Shown piece after piece: positions 31,901 through 46,900 of a DNA stretch of 64,000 bases. How positions within the stretch are numbered: position 1 is the stretch's first letter; each line of letters begins with the position of its first letter. The DNA is from Arion vulgaris (taxonomy: Eukaryota > Mollusca > Gastropoda > Stylommatophora > Arionidae): contig CM036765.1 of the NCBI GenBank assembly GCA_020796225.1, positions 7,389,082-7,453,081 of the forward strand, read 5' to 3'. Under the pieces are notes generated by a model. That model was not told where the DNA came from. It did no database searches and was given only the letters and a program-made list of their open reading frames with translations. The position numbers and the translations under genes were made by a program.

Positions 31901-34900
31901 CAGACATCTATTTTCAAATGCATTCTTTTTCTTCGAACACTCCATATCGAACACTTTTTAACCACTCGTGATTAACCACAGTAAACGAGGGATCGATTTT
32001 CTAGGCACCACTTATATGTTCAGTAGTTTGCCATTCTGATACATATATACGTAATCACCATCAAATAGTTTGTCCTGAGCAGAACCTTGCCACCCGAACA
32101 GTCCTTCAGAATTTCTCTCTCAGGCCAGATGTCTTATACAGCTGTCATGCTCAAATCATCAGTTACATTCTGAATCGATCTTCTCCGCAGCCTTGCTCTT
32201 ATCCTTTTTGTCGGGATGCCTATAATGGTCTTCTAGAACCCTTCATGTCTTCTTATATGTCTAAAATACTTCAATTTTCTCACATTTACATACATATCAT
32301 CAAATAGCTTGTTTGAGAAGAACTTGCCACTTTAACTCTTTCCACGCGGAATTATTTATTTCTTCAATTTTTAAGCAGTTAATTCAAGGAGGAAAAAAAA
32401 ATATGATCCCAACGGACAACCTAATAGAATAACAAGGTTGAAAAGTAGTATAAGTAAAACAGTAGAAGTAAAACTAGAAAGATTTCTTATAAGGGAAGCA
32501 ACTCTATGGCGCAGTGTGCGGCTAATAACGTGCAACGGACTTCCGCCGTGGCGCAGTGTGCGGCTTAAAGCGTCTAAAGAGTTAACAGTCCTTTGGAATT
32601 TCTCTCTCTCATATGCCATATGCCCTGCAAAAGTCATGCTCAAACTATCAGTTACATCCTAAATCCATCTTCTCCTCTTTGCTGGGATGCCTCCTTCCAT
32701 GGTGGTCTTCTCAGCCCTTCTTGTCTTTTTATATGTCCAAAATACTTCAATTTTCTTATTTGTAGCATTAACCAGTTTTCTTTGATTTTGAGTTCTTTCT
32801 GGATAGATCTATTTGTTCTCTGTCCATGATATACGGAGGACTGTTCTGTAACACTTTTATTCAAAAGCAGATATATGTTTTTCCACCGCCTTTTTAAATG
32901 TCCATGCTTCACATCAATACGTTGCCACTGCGAATAAGCATGCTCTTAATATTCTTAGCTTTGTTTTCATGTCAGTCCCATTCCATACTGATTTTAGTTG
33001 TTTAATTTTTCTGTAACACCTTACTTAAGTCTTCTTCTTTTGTCGTCACACTGCTACAGGGTTGTTGCCCAGTGTCGTGGTTTTCTGTTTTTGTCTTGTG
33101 CTGTTCTGGTGGCTTGTGTGATTGTTATCTTTGCTTTTCACAGGATTCTGCTATGCCATCTAACCATCTTTTCCATGGTCTTCCTCTTGCCTTCTTTCCG
33201 ATGTTCTGTTGTAGAAGACTCTGTATACTGTGGAGTTTGGATGCATTCTTATTAAGTGGCCAAACCACTACATTCTTTGTTTCTCTATGTAATTCAAGCA
33301 CGGTTTTGTGCCAACTTTCTTTCTTATGCTGATGTTAGTGATTCTGTCTTTTCTTGTGTTGGTAACTTTTCGCAGGCAACGCATTTCACATGTAGTTATT
33401 TTTGTGACTGTGCTTTGCTCAACGTCCATGTTTGCCTCTGGTAACACAAAGTAGGTATAAAAATGCTGTTGATCATCTGTTGCTTAGCTGCCTAAAACCT
33501 TATTTTTCTACCTTAAAAGTAATACATACATATACACGGACAGCAAGCCACGAGAACCATCAGTATGCATACTCTTCGATATCTGTTGGGGAGACTGAGC
33601 ACCTATAGGTCTGCCCGGAGTTCAGTGATGTCAGTTTAGTAACCATTAACATACACAAGCATTATAAAACATACTAACCAGTTTGAAGTCTAGATTTCAG
33701 CACATCTGGAGGAATAGCCACTGCCCAGTTTGCAATCCCTGCCATACCACCAGCAATAATTGTTCTACCTATACTCATTTCTGAGCGGCTAGAAAATAAG
33801 ATAAAAGATTTCATTCAAATAGTTATTGGTTAGAGAATTGATATTCTAGAATTTTGGGCAGACACAATGATAATCAAAAGTCCCCAGCAGAAATCAAAAA
33901 GAGTATTCATATTGATGTTCCACAAATCCCATGGCTGGCTGAAAACATTTCTCATCCAGTTCTGCCAATGCATCATGAATTAAAAGCGCTGCACAGATTC
34001 AAGATAAATTGCAGGGTCATCCAATAGGCAGTTGCTGAGTAAAATGTCCAGGACAATATATACAACCTGCTTCTCTTATGGCATTGATGATATCTGCACT
34101 ATCTATGAATGTCCTTCCTTCACCACTGCTGTGTCAGCCACGTGATCTGCATGATCATTGCATTGTACGCATGCATCTATCTATATCTTCTTCGTGTCCC
34201 AATTGACACATAAGGCTTCCACAAGAGACTTGTCATTCAACTTCCTTTCTACCAACCGTCTCCCACATCAGGCCATACTCTTTCAACTCTCCACCATTTC
34301 TTTTCCATGTTTCCTTTGGACGTTCAGGCCTTCTCTTCCCATCCGATGTCCATCTGAGAGCTGTCCTAGCCAATGCCCCCACTGGCATATGACATACCTG
34401 TCTAAATCACCTCCATCTTCATCTCTTAATGATGGTCCCGTTCGTTTCAAAAGTTCCTCATGTCTTATGGTATTTAGCCAGAAAATTTGCAGGATTCTTC
34501 TTAAACATTTATTCTGAAATGTCTCCAACTTGTATATTATGTGTTGGGCCATTTTCTAACATTCACTACTGTATAATAGCACTCCCAGTATATTACTTCT
34601 ATATATTTTAAGTTCTGTCCTAAGATTTAGCCCATTTGTTTTCCAGATTTTATTGAGCATGGCAAAATTTTGTAAAGGAAAAAGATGAGAACTAATTAAC
34701 CAAGCAAATGACAACCTTGTCCGTCTGGGTGAACCCCCACTTCAAGAGTTAGAATCATACACATACTTGTGTAACAATGTAGATGAAGAGAGAAGAACAG
34801 ATAGAGATATTAGAATAGGAATACAGAAGGTAGAAAGAATTTTCTCCACACTGGGAAATTTGTGGAAGTCTACATAAATCTAAAAATCAATTCAAGGACA

Positions 34901-37900
34901 TTCTACGAACACATCAAAAGAAGAAGACAATTGAAATAAATATTCGCCTGTGTGGTGCCAGGGTGCCGAACAGAAAGCAAAGAATAGCACCACTGTGACA
35001 TACAAGGCATGTCTTAAGAGGCGACTAAGGTAAGGAGGTAGGGAAGCTAACCTAATAAATAAAAAGCGGCGCAGAAATCGGATGTACTGGCCTACTTGTA
35101 GGCGCATAACTGGCACAGCGTACAATTGCTCTTAGTCTCAGATCACATACAAATCACAAAAAGTGGTTAACAAGTGCTCGATATAGAGTGCTCAAAGAAG
35201 AAGAAGGAGATAAATATTGAACGTTTTGTTTCAAACAATGTTGAGAGAGCACTGTCCTTACTCATGAGTAAGAGTACAGAGTACTTACTCATGTCCTTCT
35301 GGGGTAAGAACCCGCTGCAGCCATTCATAGCTAGTAAAATACATCCCTGAAGCTGGGACATCTCTTAGAAGGGTGGCCATTGTGCCCCTGTACACACTTC
35401 TGATACCTCCTTCCTTGTAAATCTTCTTAGCACAGTCAATAGGACCCTTGTATTTTCTATCAGCCACACTAGCTTCTTGTTGAATCTGAAAAATAGATCT
35501 GACAATATTGCATCTTCATAGTATTTCACACTTCACAAATCATGTTCTGCGATCTTTGTCTTCTTCTGCTTTTGCCAGCTGTGAATTCAGACGTTAGCCT
35601 GAATTTCGTTTCTGACTGATTTTTGCATGAAGAACTGCTTTTACCATTTGACTGGTATCCCCAACCATGCAGGCAGGCCTTTGCCGACATTAGTGGTACT
35701 TGAATGTTAGATCCTCCAAATGTGATCTTTTCAGGAAACCTGTAGTCCAAACCACTTGCTGTGACAATTAGCGAAGTGCAAGTGGGTCTATCGAATTTCC
35801 TGCCGTTCTATGATCTGATTGAATGATAGGACCATCATCATTGCACTTTGGTGAGTAACAATGTGTGCTCCGATGTCTTTCTTCCACAAGAAAATCTCAG
35901 CGGCAGGGCACAAACTCTGTAGCACCGGTGAGGCACCCTGATAATATTTATAAGATTTGAAATTATGTTTTAGGAATTTTATTTTGAATTTTGCTTGGGC
36001 AGCATTTTTCCAGCCCGCTCTTCTCTATTCTGAACTACCACAGGCTATTTTAAGTGCTCGACTTGAACACAGATCTAAATTTTATAATTCGTCTGCGATA
36101 TGATTAGGAACTGACTAGGAACTTGATTTCATCTACATTGAGAACAGGGATTTCTGGAAAAATATCCCAATAGCTTCAAGAGGAAGCGAACTGAGTACCT
36201 GTGGAAAAAAGGTGAACACCTAACCTCTACACCACAGAGACTCTCTTGGGGTCTAACTTGAAGATTGTCGCAACTCAAGAATAAATGTTGCATGTGAGCG
36301 AATAATATCCCTATGACTCAATGTAAAAGGTGGACTCCTAAACATCATATGTGTCTACGCGCCAACCCTAGCAGCGTCTGCAGAAGATAAAGACAAGTTT
36401 TATGACTCATTACAGAATGTCGTTAACTTATTTCCAGTGGATGAGCAACTGTATATATTGGGTGACTTAAATACACGCATAGGATCTGATCACCAGTCAT
36501 GGCCAGTATGCCTGGGTCATCATGGCATTGGAAATATCAACGATAATGGTCAAAGACTGCTTGAATTCTGCTCCCAAAACAACATGTGTGTGACAAATAC
36601 GTTTTTGCTGTCAAACACAGACACAGGGTGTCATGGCGCCACCCAAGATCAGGTCACTGGCATCAGCTTGATTTTGTACTCACACGCAGACACCTCAACA
36701 CAGTGAAAGTCACATGTACTTTCCACAGCGCAGACTGTGATACAGATCATACACTAGTTATCAGCAAAGTCAAAATACTTCTAAGAAAAACCCATTCAAC
36801 AAGAAGACCACCCAAACCCAAAGCCTCACCACAATGGGTATGGCAGAGAATATGGAGACTTTCAGTAAGGCGTTTACTGCTCTGTGTGAGAATGAAATGG
36901 GAGAATGTAGCGTAGACGAAAAGTGGAACATTCTAAAATCTACCATTTATGACTGTGCCATCGATTCCTTTGGCACCAAGAAATTCTCCAACAAAGACTG
37001 GGTGGAACAAAATGAAACAACCCTCAGCCCTCTACTTGAGGAAAAGAAAAGAGCCCTAATAAATTACAAAAGAAACCTCTGCAAAATTCAAAGGACCATC
37101 TTCAACACACAAAATCAGTATTGCAACGAGAGTCAAGGAGGTGTGCAAATGAATACTGGTCAAATCTATGTTCTGCGATACAAAATGCTGCAGATATGGG
37201 CAACACCAAGGCAATGTACGAAAATATCAGAGTAGCTCTGGGACCAAACATAACAAAAATTGCACCACTAAGATCGGAAACAGGTGAGCCAATAACAGAT
37301 ATGACCAAACAGCTCGAAAGATGGGTGGAATACTATTCAAATCTTTACTCTGTGGAGAAACCAGCACACCCAGTCCTCTATCAGATCATACTGAACCATC
37401 ATGAACTAACCGAGCTGGATACTGAACCCACAGAGTTGAAACTTTCCGAAGCAATCAACAAACTTTCAAATGGCAAGGCATCAGGACTAGACAACATTCC
37501 TGCAGAAATCCTCAAATATAATAGGGATGTCCTTCTGCCCCACCTCTACACTCTCCTTATTCAGTGCCGGAGAGAGGAACACTTCCTCAGGACATGAGGG
37601 ATGCAAAGATAGTGACACTCTATAAAAACAAAGGGGATAATGGGGATTGTAACAACTACAGAGGTTTCTCCCTTTTAAGTGTCACAGGCAAAGCTTTTGC
37701 ACTAGTCTTTTCAAAATGACTACAGAAACTAGCAGAGCGTGTTCTCCCAGAGTCACAATGTGGATTCAGAGCTGGACGGTCAACAACTGACATGATATTT
37801 ACCCTTCGATAGCTACGAGAGAAGAGCAGAGTAAGCCTTTATGTATTGCTTGTGGATCTGACTAAGTCATTTGACACAGTCAGCAGGCCAAGTCTTTATA

Positions 37901-40900
37901 AAATACTGAAGCATATTGGCTGTCCCCCAAAGTTGCTCAAGTTGATTGTCTCCTTCCATGAGGGCATGAAAGCCAGCATACAGTTCGATGGCAGCACATC
38001 TGATAGTTTCGAGGTTAAGAGTGTAGTCAAGCAGGGTTGTGTCCTTGCCCCCACCCTCTTTGGCATCTTCTTCGCAGTCCTTTTGAACCACGCCTTAGGG
38101 GATGTTGATGGTGATGTTTTCATCCGCACTAGATCTGATGGTTCACTCTTTAACTTGGCTCGCAAGAGCCAAGACAAAACGACAGAAATTCTTCTCAAGG
38201 ACCTTCTTTTCGCTGACGATAATGTTCGTCAATCAAATATGATTATAACCACATAGTTACTTCATCCAACAAACAAAATGTAGTATCAGTCAATGGACAC
38301 GTAGGTGACTTGTCAGTCCGATGCGTGCCTTGAAGAGTCGTGGACAGTGTGGGCATGAGATTGTTGCTACAGTCTGGGACTCTGACGATGCTGCCGTAGT
38401 CGCCCACAGTGAGACTACACTGCAATGCCTAATCAATAATTTATCAAAGGCATGCGACCTATTTTCTCTGACTATAAGTGTCTCCAAAACAGTTGTACTA
38501 TATCAGGAGGTAACACAACAAATATCACTTTAAATGGCAACCATCTGACACCAGTTCAAACGTTCTGCTATCTCGGGTCCACGGTCACTGCCAGCCTTTC
38601 TCTTGATGAAGAAATCAATGCTCGTGTAGGGAGTGTGGCTACTACATACGGCAAACTATCAAAGCGAGCGTGAGACAACACAAAACTGACAATGCAGATG
38701 AAGATTCAAATATATCGAGCCTGTGTAATTAGTTCTTTACTATATGGCTCAGAAACATGGACAGCCTACTCAAGACACGAGAGGAGACTTAACATCTTTC
38801 ACCTTCGATGTCTCTCCAAGATTATGAACATCAGGTGGTACGACAAGATAACCAACTCTGAAGTACTGCAACATGCAAACCTGCCTTCCATCATGGGCAT
38901 GATCAGCAGTAGATGGCTGGGACATGTGAGAAGAATGGAAACTTATCGCATACCAAAACAAATGTTGTTCTGTGAACTTCGGAGGAAAGAGGCACCAGTG
39001 CAGGCCACTGCTCAGATATAAAGATGTCTGCAAAGCCTCAATGAAAAACTTTTCTATAGGTCCCAGCACATGGGAAAGACTAGCTGATGACAGAGTTGTG
39101 TGGAAAGCCAAATTACGAAAGGGCGGAGAGTCTTTTGAGAAGAGACTTATGTATGAGCTGAACAACAAGAGAGAAAAGCGAAAACTCAGAAGTTGTCACA
39201 GTAAAACACTTGCCAAATGACCGTCTGTAAAGATGAAAAAGGCCATATAGTAGATAATGCAAGGGGTGATGATGTTGTTATAAATACTGATGGGTTGGTT
39301 CATCACAGTGAGAAATCAGGCTGGGGTTTCTTGGCTAATGCGCATGGTAGTATGTTGCAGTGTGAAGTGGAGTGTACAGGACAACTAGTTTTAGTATGAG
39401 GATGGAGGTTGAGGCTATTGCTGCTGCTCTCCATTTGGTTCTCTGGGGCTTCATTTAATGGGGCCGTTGTGTCTGACTCTCAGTTGATGTTTCACAAGAT
39501 AAAAAAGGACCGGTTTCGGTATGAGTAGATGCCGTTTATAGAAGTTTTGAACCTCCTGAGGCTTACATGAATCTACTGTTCTAGGAATGTTCTTTGTTCT
39601 TTTCTGGCAACTCCAATCTTCAATCCAAGTTATTGCAATCTAACTGTTGATGTGGATTGGTTTAGATGAAAGTCCTCTTTGCAGCCCCACTCTATGAGGG
39701 CATTCAAAATGTCAGCTCTATCCATTGACTGACCCCAGATATGGTGGCAGAAACAGCCACTCTGTCCACTCTCATCGAAAACTGATTAAGATTATTGATG
39801 TAGGCAAGCTTCAGCTTCAATGCTGATTATTGAATGGGTAATCAGCAGTCCTACCTCAAGAAACTGTATTGACTATATTGGTGCCAGCACTCTTATCTAT
39901 CTGGTGAGATGCTTCGCAGTGTTCTTATTAAAAAAAAACCTGTTGTTACTGTCTGTGGTATCATTTTTTAGGACGGTGTAGGACAAGTGAGAACGAGAGC
40001 CTGAGAAAATTAATGACCACATGACTAGTGCAAAAGCTGCGAAACTTTCTAGTTAGGATTTTTCATTATGTCTCTGGCAGAAAAAAATCCTTGGTCGTAC
40101 TGTGAATTGAACACTGGTCTCCTGCATGAGAGCCACGCTCTAATCCATTCAGTCAGATGCTTCATTAACCACCAATGTGTTCTTATTAACCAGCTAAAAA
40201 AACTACTCATCACGATTTGAGTTATTAACTTTAAGTATGTTATACATTGATATTTGCATCTTGTTGTCCTGAGCATTTAATTTTGACTAGATCAGTAATA
40301 TCAGTGACTGTTGCCCGAGTGGTTACCGGGTCCAAATTTGGGGTAAAGAATACAACCACTGTTACCTGCCACGCATGTTGTAAGAGGCGACTAAGGAGGT
40401 TTGGCTGAAATTGGATGCGTGTGTTCTAAACGTGTAGAAGTCTATACGTTTAAGGGCCTACCAAACCAATGTGCAACGTATATACGTTCTTGGCAAAGAT
40501 CAAACATATCACAAAGAGTGATTAAAATTGGTTGCAAAGAAGACTGACTGACTGTAATGTAACATGACTGTTTTTTAAAAAGGCGAAGGATTGACTTCAT
40601 TGCACAGAAATTCCACAAATGGTTCCATCCCTCTCGTCAGAAATGCAAGTCACCTGCTGAGAGTGTTACACAAAGCATGAACTACACAGCGCCAGCAACA
40701 ATCCTAGGGATCTCTGACAACAAATACATATGTAAACTGAATGATGTAATCCAGATTCAAACCCACAACCTTCAATATGCAAGATAAATGTGGCCACAGA
40801 GAGCCCCCCAAAAATCTGACTTCTGAGGTTTCACATACCTGTAACAGACACTTGATTCTCTCTCCTGGTGCCATGATAACTGTTGTAAACACACCTGCTA

Positions 40901-43900
40901 ACATACCTGCTTTGAAGAGTTGAGGATACCTGCAAACAGACGAAGACAATTTATTTGAACTAAATTGATTCATATTTTGATTATTGAGCCAAACTCATAG
41001 AACTCATGTTTTCTATTTTTTGTGTAGGTTATATGCTTGATCAAACAAGAACGTAATGAACAAGAACTTACGTGAGTACTTCATTCTCATCTTTCTGTTG
41101 TAGACGTTTACCAATTCCAAAGCCCAGGAAACATATAGCAAAAATGGGAGCAACTCCTGTGATTGGCGCTGCCATTCCCTTGTACAGGCCGAAGAAACCC
41201 TGTTGAATGATAATGAAGATCACATTAATCAAATTATGAACTATTTTTTTACGGCATGAATTAAACATTTATTGTGTATTACATCTTATCTTGTCTTTAT
41301 GCAAAGACAGAACGTATTATAAAGCAGAGTACTGTAGTTTTACACAGATCGAAAAATCTCTGAGGGCCACAGAGATGTTTTACAGAAGAATGATGAGAAT
41401 CCCATGGACTGATAAAATGACTAATGTTGAGGTGTTGAATGAGGTCAAGACACAGAGTAAGCTTATCATCAATATAAGGAAGAGTCAGTCATCATTGTTC
41501 GGGCATGTGATGAGGAGGGGAGGTTTAGAACACACTGTAATAACCAGTAAAATTGAGGGTATACGAGACAGAGGAAGACAGAAAAAAAAATTTTGGATAG
41601 CCTAACTTCATGGCACAGAAGAGCGTCAACATCTGAGATGATAGCAAACACCAGAGACAGAGATTTGTGGAGATCCATGATCGCACACACCAGTCGGCAC
41701 GGCACTTGATGATGATGATGATTGTAATTTTACAAAGTACAAAAACAATACATAGCGACGTTTTGACCAAAAGGCCTTTATCAAGTAAAGGATACACCAG
41801 AAGTGAAGAAATTGAGACTTCTTATACGCCAGACATAATATATACAATCAGACAAAAAATCCCTTCTATCAATAATACTTTGTGCAAAGAGGAAATTGTG
41901 GGAAGAAGAATGTACCATGTGTAAACTGAGAATTTTGGGTCCAAGTTGACATCGGACCACAGAGTTTCCATGATATGTAGTCTCCAGCGCAGCATTTTAT
42001 CAACTTGGCTATCGACCTCTGCGATGTGTAATGATGACCTTGCGTCTCAAACTAAACCTTGCAATAAGACAGCATAGATGCACTCTCAATCTAAACAGTA
42101 ACACATTACTAACTAGGCAGTTAGTTTCACTAATACTGTTTTGCCTCACAACATCAGGATAAGAACAGGCTTTTGTGTGCGCTTCACAAACAGTGTTTTT
42201 CATTGCCTCTGTTATCTATGAGATCCACATTTTGCGGCATTCACAAGCACAGACTATTGCTTTGTATCCACTGTATTGAGGTAACATTGCTTTTTGAGGT
42301 GCAATGTCTGTTGGTAATCTGTTTATGTGGCCAAACTATTTAATTTTTTTTTCTTGATGAAGTTCAGTACTGATGTTGTACCCACATTTTTCCTGATTTT
42401 TCATTTCAAACCGATCTCTTCTTGATACTCCCAGCAAACTTTGTATAATATTGCAAAATTATGAAAATTTTCCAGGAAAATGCTCTAATGTCAAATTAAG
42501 GGAGCTTATGAAGTTCCATCTAATTGGTTGTTGGTTATTGAACAGAGGTCATAGCACTCTGGGCAGACCCATGGGTGTCCAGTCTCTCAACAGATGTCAA
42601 AGAGTATGCATACTTATGGTTTCTGTGGCTTGCTGGTTAAACACATGACTCTGTCATCCAGTTTTACCTGTACAACGGATAGCCCCAAACTCCTTAACTG
42701 ATTGGCTCTTATAAGCCGCTAGGAGTGCCACATTTGTTTTAAAATAACCTTGAAGAAAATTCATTTACCTACAAAATGGCATATTACTCATAAAAATCAG
42801 TTAATAATTAAGAAAACTGCAGCTGAATTTGTATATACACCTGCAATGGGAAAATAGGACATAAATTTAATTCAACCGCAACCTGTTTTTCAATTCATAA
42901 ACTAATCAGTAAAAATTGCTGTACCAATTCAGCATTTATTTTATTGTCTTCATCCCATAGGCAGTTGTAAAGAGACCAAAGAACATCTCCCTTATCCATC
43001 CTCAACTCTCAGACAATCAATGCTGTTGATGCAAGCCCGTCCACTATCTCATTGCTGCAAAGACCTGCACGCCCAGGGCAGTAGATCCATGTAGTCTTCT
43101 GGGAATTGGAAACCTCAATAGATGACACCCATGCATACATCAACCTGCTATTTTAGACCTTCTGAAGCATCGATTGAGAGTCAGATACAAGAACAACCCC
43201 CAGTAAATGGCGTCGCCATCCAAGTGTTGTTGGGAAACGCAAGGGAATCAAAGAATAGTAGCACTGCGACCTACAAGGCATGTCATAAGAGGCGGCTGAA
43301 GAAGGGTCCTAGGAAATCTACCCTAGTAAATAAAAAGTGTCGCAGAAATCATATGTGCTGGACTAATTGTAGGTGCATAACTGGCACAATGTACAATCGC
43401 TCTTATACTCAGATTACATACAGACCACAAAGAATGGTTTAACAAGTGGTTTATATGGGGCGTTTGAAGAAGAAGAAATGGAGTCCCAGAGAGCTACTGA
43501 AAGGCAGCAGTATCCATCAGTTATGCAGGGTTACAGTTCAATGGCATGTGAGGAAAAACTTAATAAACTTAACATCCATGTCAATGGCACTACAATCAAT
43601 CAAGTGAAAGAATTCAAATACTTATCTTCTTATCTTATCTTATCTTAACCACATTTGCCATGAAGCGTCGTGGGGAGAGTTAGTTTCCTATCTTGTGCCA
43701 GGTGTGTTGCGCTTGACGTTGTTAGTCCATGCTTTCGCAGGGACTCTGAGATGTTATCTATCCATCGTGTTCTTGGCCTGCCTCGTGCTCTGCACCCTGA
43801 GTGTCGATTATTATAGGCACGTGATGGTAGTAAATGTGGTTCCATTCTCATTAGATGGCCGAACCACTTGAGTCTTTGTTTCTCGATGTACTGTATGCAT

Positions 43901-46900
43901 GGTATAGTACCAACGATGCTTCTGATATTCTCGTTTCTCACTCTATCTCGCCTTGTAACGTTGACAGCTTTTCGTAGACATCTCATTTCACATGTTGTAA
44001 TCTTTCTTTCTTGTGTCTTAGTCAGGGGCCATGTTTGGCACTGATAGCAGAGAGTTGGAATAAATATGCAGTTTATCAGTTGTCGTTTGACTGCCATGTT
44101 AATGCTTGGATGTTTTAATAACGGTGACAGTTGGTATGTCACTGCATTTGCCTTCTGGCATCTAGTCTCGATTTCTCTGTCCATCTTTCCATCTGCTGTG
44201 AATATACTCCCGAGATATTTGAATTCTGGAGTCTCTTGTATTTTGACATTATTCACGTGTATATTTAGTTGACCTGTTGACCTACTTATTGTCATGACTT
44301 CTGTTTTGGAGGTGTTAATTTTCATGTCATATTTTTCGCATGTCGCTTGCAGTGCATTTATGTGTTGTTGAAGTTTGTGTTCGTTGTTGTAAATTATACT
44401 CTGATCATCTGCAAAGAGTAGTTCAAATACTTAGGAAGCATATTCACAGAAGACAGAAGAGTAGATAGAGAGAGATAGAGGCCAGAGTAAAAAAGCAAAT
44501 AGTTAGTTTAGTTAGTTTGTTCCTTTCGTGCCAAAGGCGGCACATAGGGCAGAGGTTTTAGATCTCCATGTGATGCTAGCAGTTGCAGATCTTGTATGGT
44601 TTTACATCCCAATAGTTTACTTTCTTGTTGGATGGTTTTTCGAAGAGTGGTCTTTGGTCTTCCACGTTTAAAAAAGCAAATACTACCAGCTAACCTACGA
44701 GCTAGCCCCACTGTTAAGGCATTCAAAAATCTCACTGACAGCTAAACAACAGCTGATCAACAGAATTTTCATACATACTTTATGTTACCAGAGCCAAACC
44801 TGGACAATGAGCAAAGCACAGTGGCAAAAAATAACTACATGTGAAATACGGTGCCTGTGAAAAGTTACCAATAACACCAGAAAACACAGTCACCAACATC
44901 AGCATAAGAAAGAAAGTTGGCCCAGAACCTTGCTTGAATTACATTGAGAAACAAAGAAGGAAGCGGTTTGGCCACTTAATAAGAATGCATCCAAACTCCA
45001 CAGTATACAGAGTCTTCTACAACAGAACATCGGGAAAGAAGGCGAGATGAAGACCATGAAAAAGATGGTTAGATGGCATAGCAGAATCCTGTCAAAGAGC
45101 AAAAATAACAACCAGCCAAGCCACCAGAGCAGCGCAAGAGAAAAACAGAAAAACCACGACACTGGGTAACAACCCGGTAGCCGTGTGATGACAAAAGAAG
45201 ATAGTTCAATGACCTACATCTGTGTGAAAAATATCAATTCTTACCTCTTTTCGGACAGTTTGAAGGAGACAATCAAATGTTCCTTTAAACATAGGAGGCT
45301 GACCAGGTAAAGGTTTTGGCATGGTCTGCAATCTCACCTGTGGGAAACAAGAAACAACTTTGAAACAAACTGAATAATACTACTCCTACTAATCCTTCTC
45401 GCTCCTGGTGGAGCATAGAACTGTAACCATCATTCTTCCCCAAATTCTATTCTAGATCATCTGCAGTTCTTTCCAGGAGGATTCAATTGATCTAACATTT
45501 TTCTACAAGTCACAGTAGCGTAATTGTTAGTGAACTCGCTTCTTATGCTAGCGGTTCGGGTTCAAGTCCACAGTGGAATATTTTTCCAACCGTAATGGCT
45601 CTCAGATCGACTCAGCCTCAATTGGGTATCAGGAAAAGGACTGAGGAGTAAAGGCGGCCGGCGTGATATTCATCCCATCACCCATCGTGTGCCGACGGTC
45701 AATAAAAATATGGACCTAACACCGTATTACCCAATATATCTTGAGGCATTATTTTGTTTAGATCCTGAAGCACTTGAGCTTTCAGCTCTTCGGTTGGGTC
45801 CATGGACATTATAACCCTTCAGTTCAGTGCCACGTACACAGTCAATTTGGAGAACCTGTGGCTTTTCTGACAGCCCGCAGAATTGAACCGCACTCACAGG
45901 GGGGTTTGCCACTCGTCCAACACGCTACAAACACGCTAGGCAGGCGAGCATCGAGGTATAAAAGGGTTCCTGTACTTTTAACCTTCTCATGTACTCATTT
46001 ATTCAAAGTATTGTTAACTCTCCGCTTCTCTCTTCCTCTGTGAGTTTCAGTCAAATGTATGTCTGGTTATGTTGTTTTCTGAGAGTGTCTCCAATCATTC
46101 AACACTTTCTCTGTTCAACCTGCAGTTGTATTTGTTTCTGCCCTGTTCTCCCTCCTCCACAGTTATGTATTTACTATCTCTTCTAGAGACTTCATACATA
46201 GCATATGGTGGAGATATATGTTGAAATTGAATAATTGCACCTACACTTAATTTTGAGAGTCATAGTAGCATAGTTGTTAGTAAACTCAAGTGTAAGGCTT
46301 CTGTGTTCAATTCCACAGCGGATGTGGAATATTTTTCCGACCATAATGTCTCTCAGGACGACCCAGTGTCAATTGGATACCAGGCACTGGGAAGTAAAGG
46401 CACAGTGTGCCGACAGTCAATGAAAAATACAGGAGTGACATCATATTACCTAATATGAAATGAAAATTGTGGCATATCCTTTACAGGACGTAGCCATCAA
46501 CAACAGTAAAAGAGTCGTAGATTTTCTAGGCATCACTTATACATTCAGTAGTTTACCATTGCTTTCTGGACGGTGAGGTCTACTTTTACCGATTGTAAAA
46601 ATATGTGGGAACTAATTTTCTTCCAAACTTGCCCACTGCGGAATTTGAACCAGGTATGCTTGGGTTGTGTTCAAGCTCACTAACGCTTAAGCTACAGACA
46701 CTCACATTACCCAATATAATAATAATACTAATGTAATAATTCATCTCGTACAGTTATACGTTACATAGGGCCTGCAAGCAATTTCTCCACACCGCTCTAT
46801 CCTGGGCAACTCACTCAATTTCCTCCATGGAACTGAGACCAATATTTCTTGCCTCTCTCAGTAAAGTTTGTTTCAGGGTTTCCCTAGGTCATCCTCTCTT

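Larger units (their letters stand above)
43550..45205 (+). mobile_element. RTE-like LINE host with two nested LINE insertions
   Basis: Host parts: 43550-43624 ([19 protein letters not shown]), 44434-44501 and 44683-45205 (CTACCAGCTAACCTACGAGC to GACACTGGGTAACAACCCGG). Two minus-strand inserts, 43625-44421 and 44502-44668, each have target duplications. Confidence 0.88.

Noticed and set aside
38290..38487. C2H2 zinc-finger gene on the minus strand
   Set aside because: A single finger within a 160-bp LINE insertion; it is the LINE family's own tail.
43645..44325. 226-codon frame as a host gene
   Set aside because: It is a LINE reverse-transcriptase C terminus within a 797-bp insertion flanked by a 12-bp duplication.
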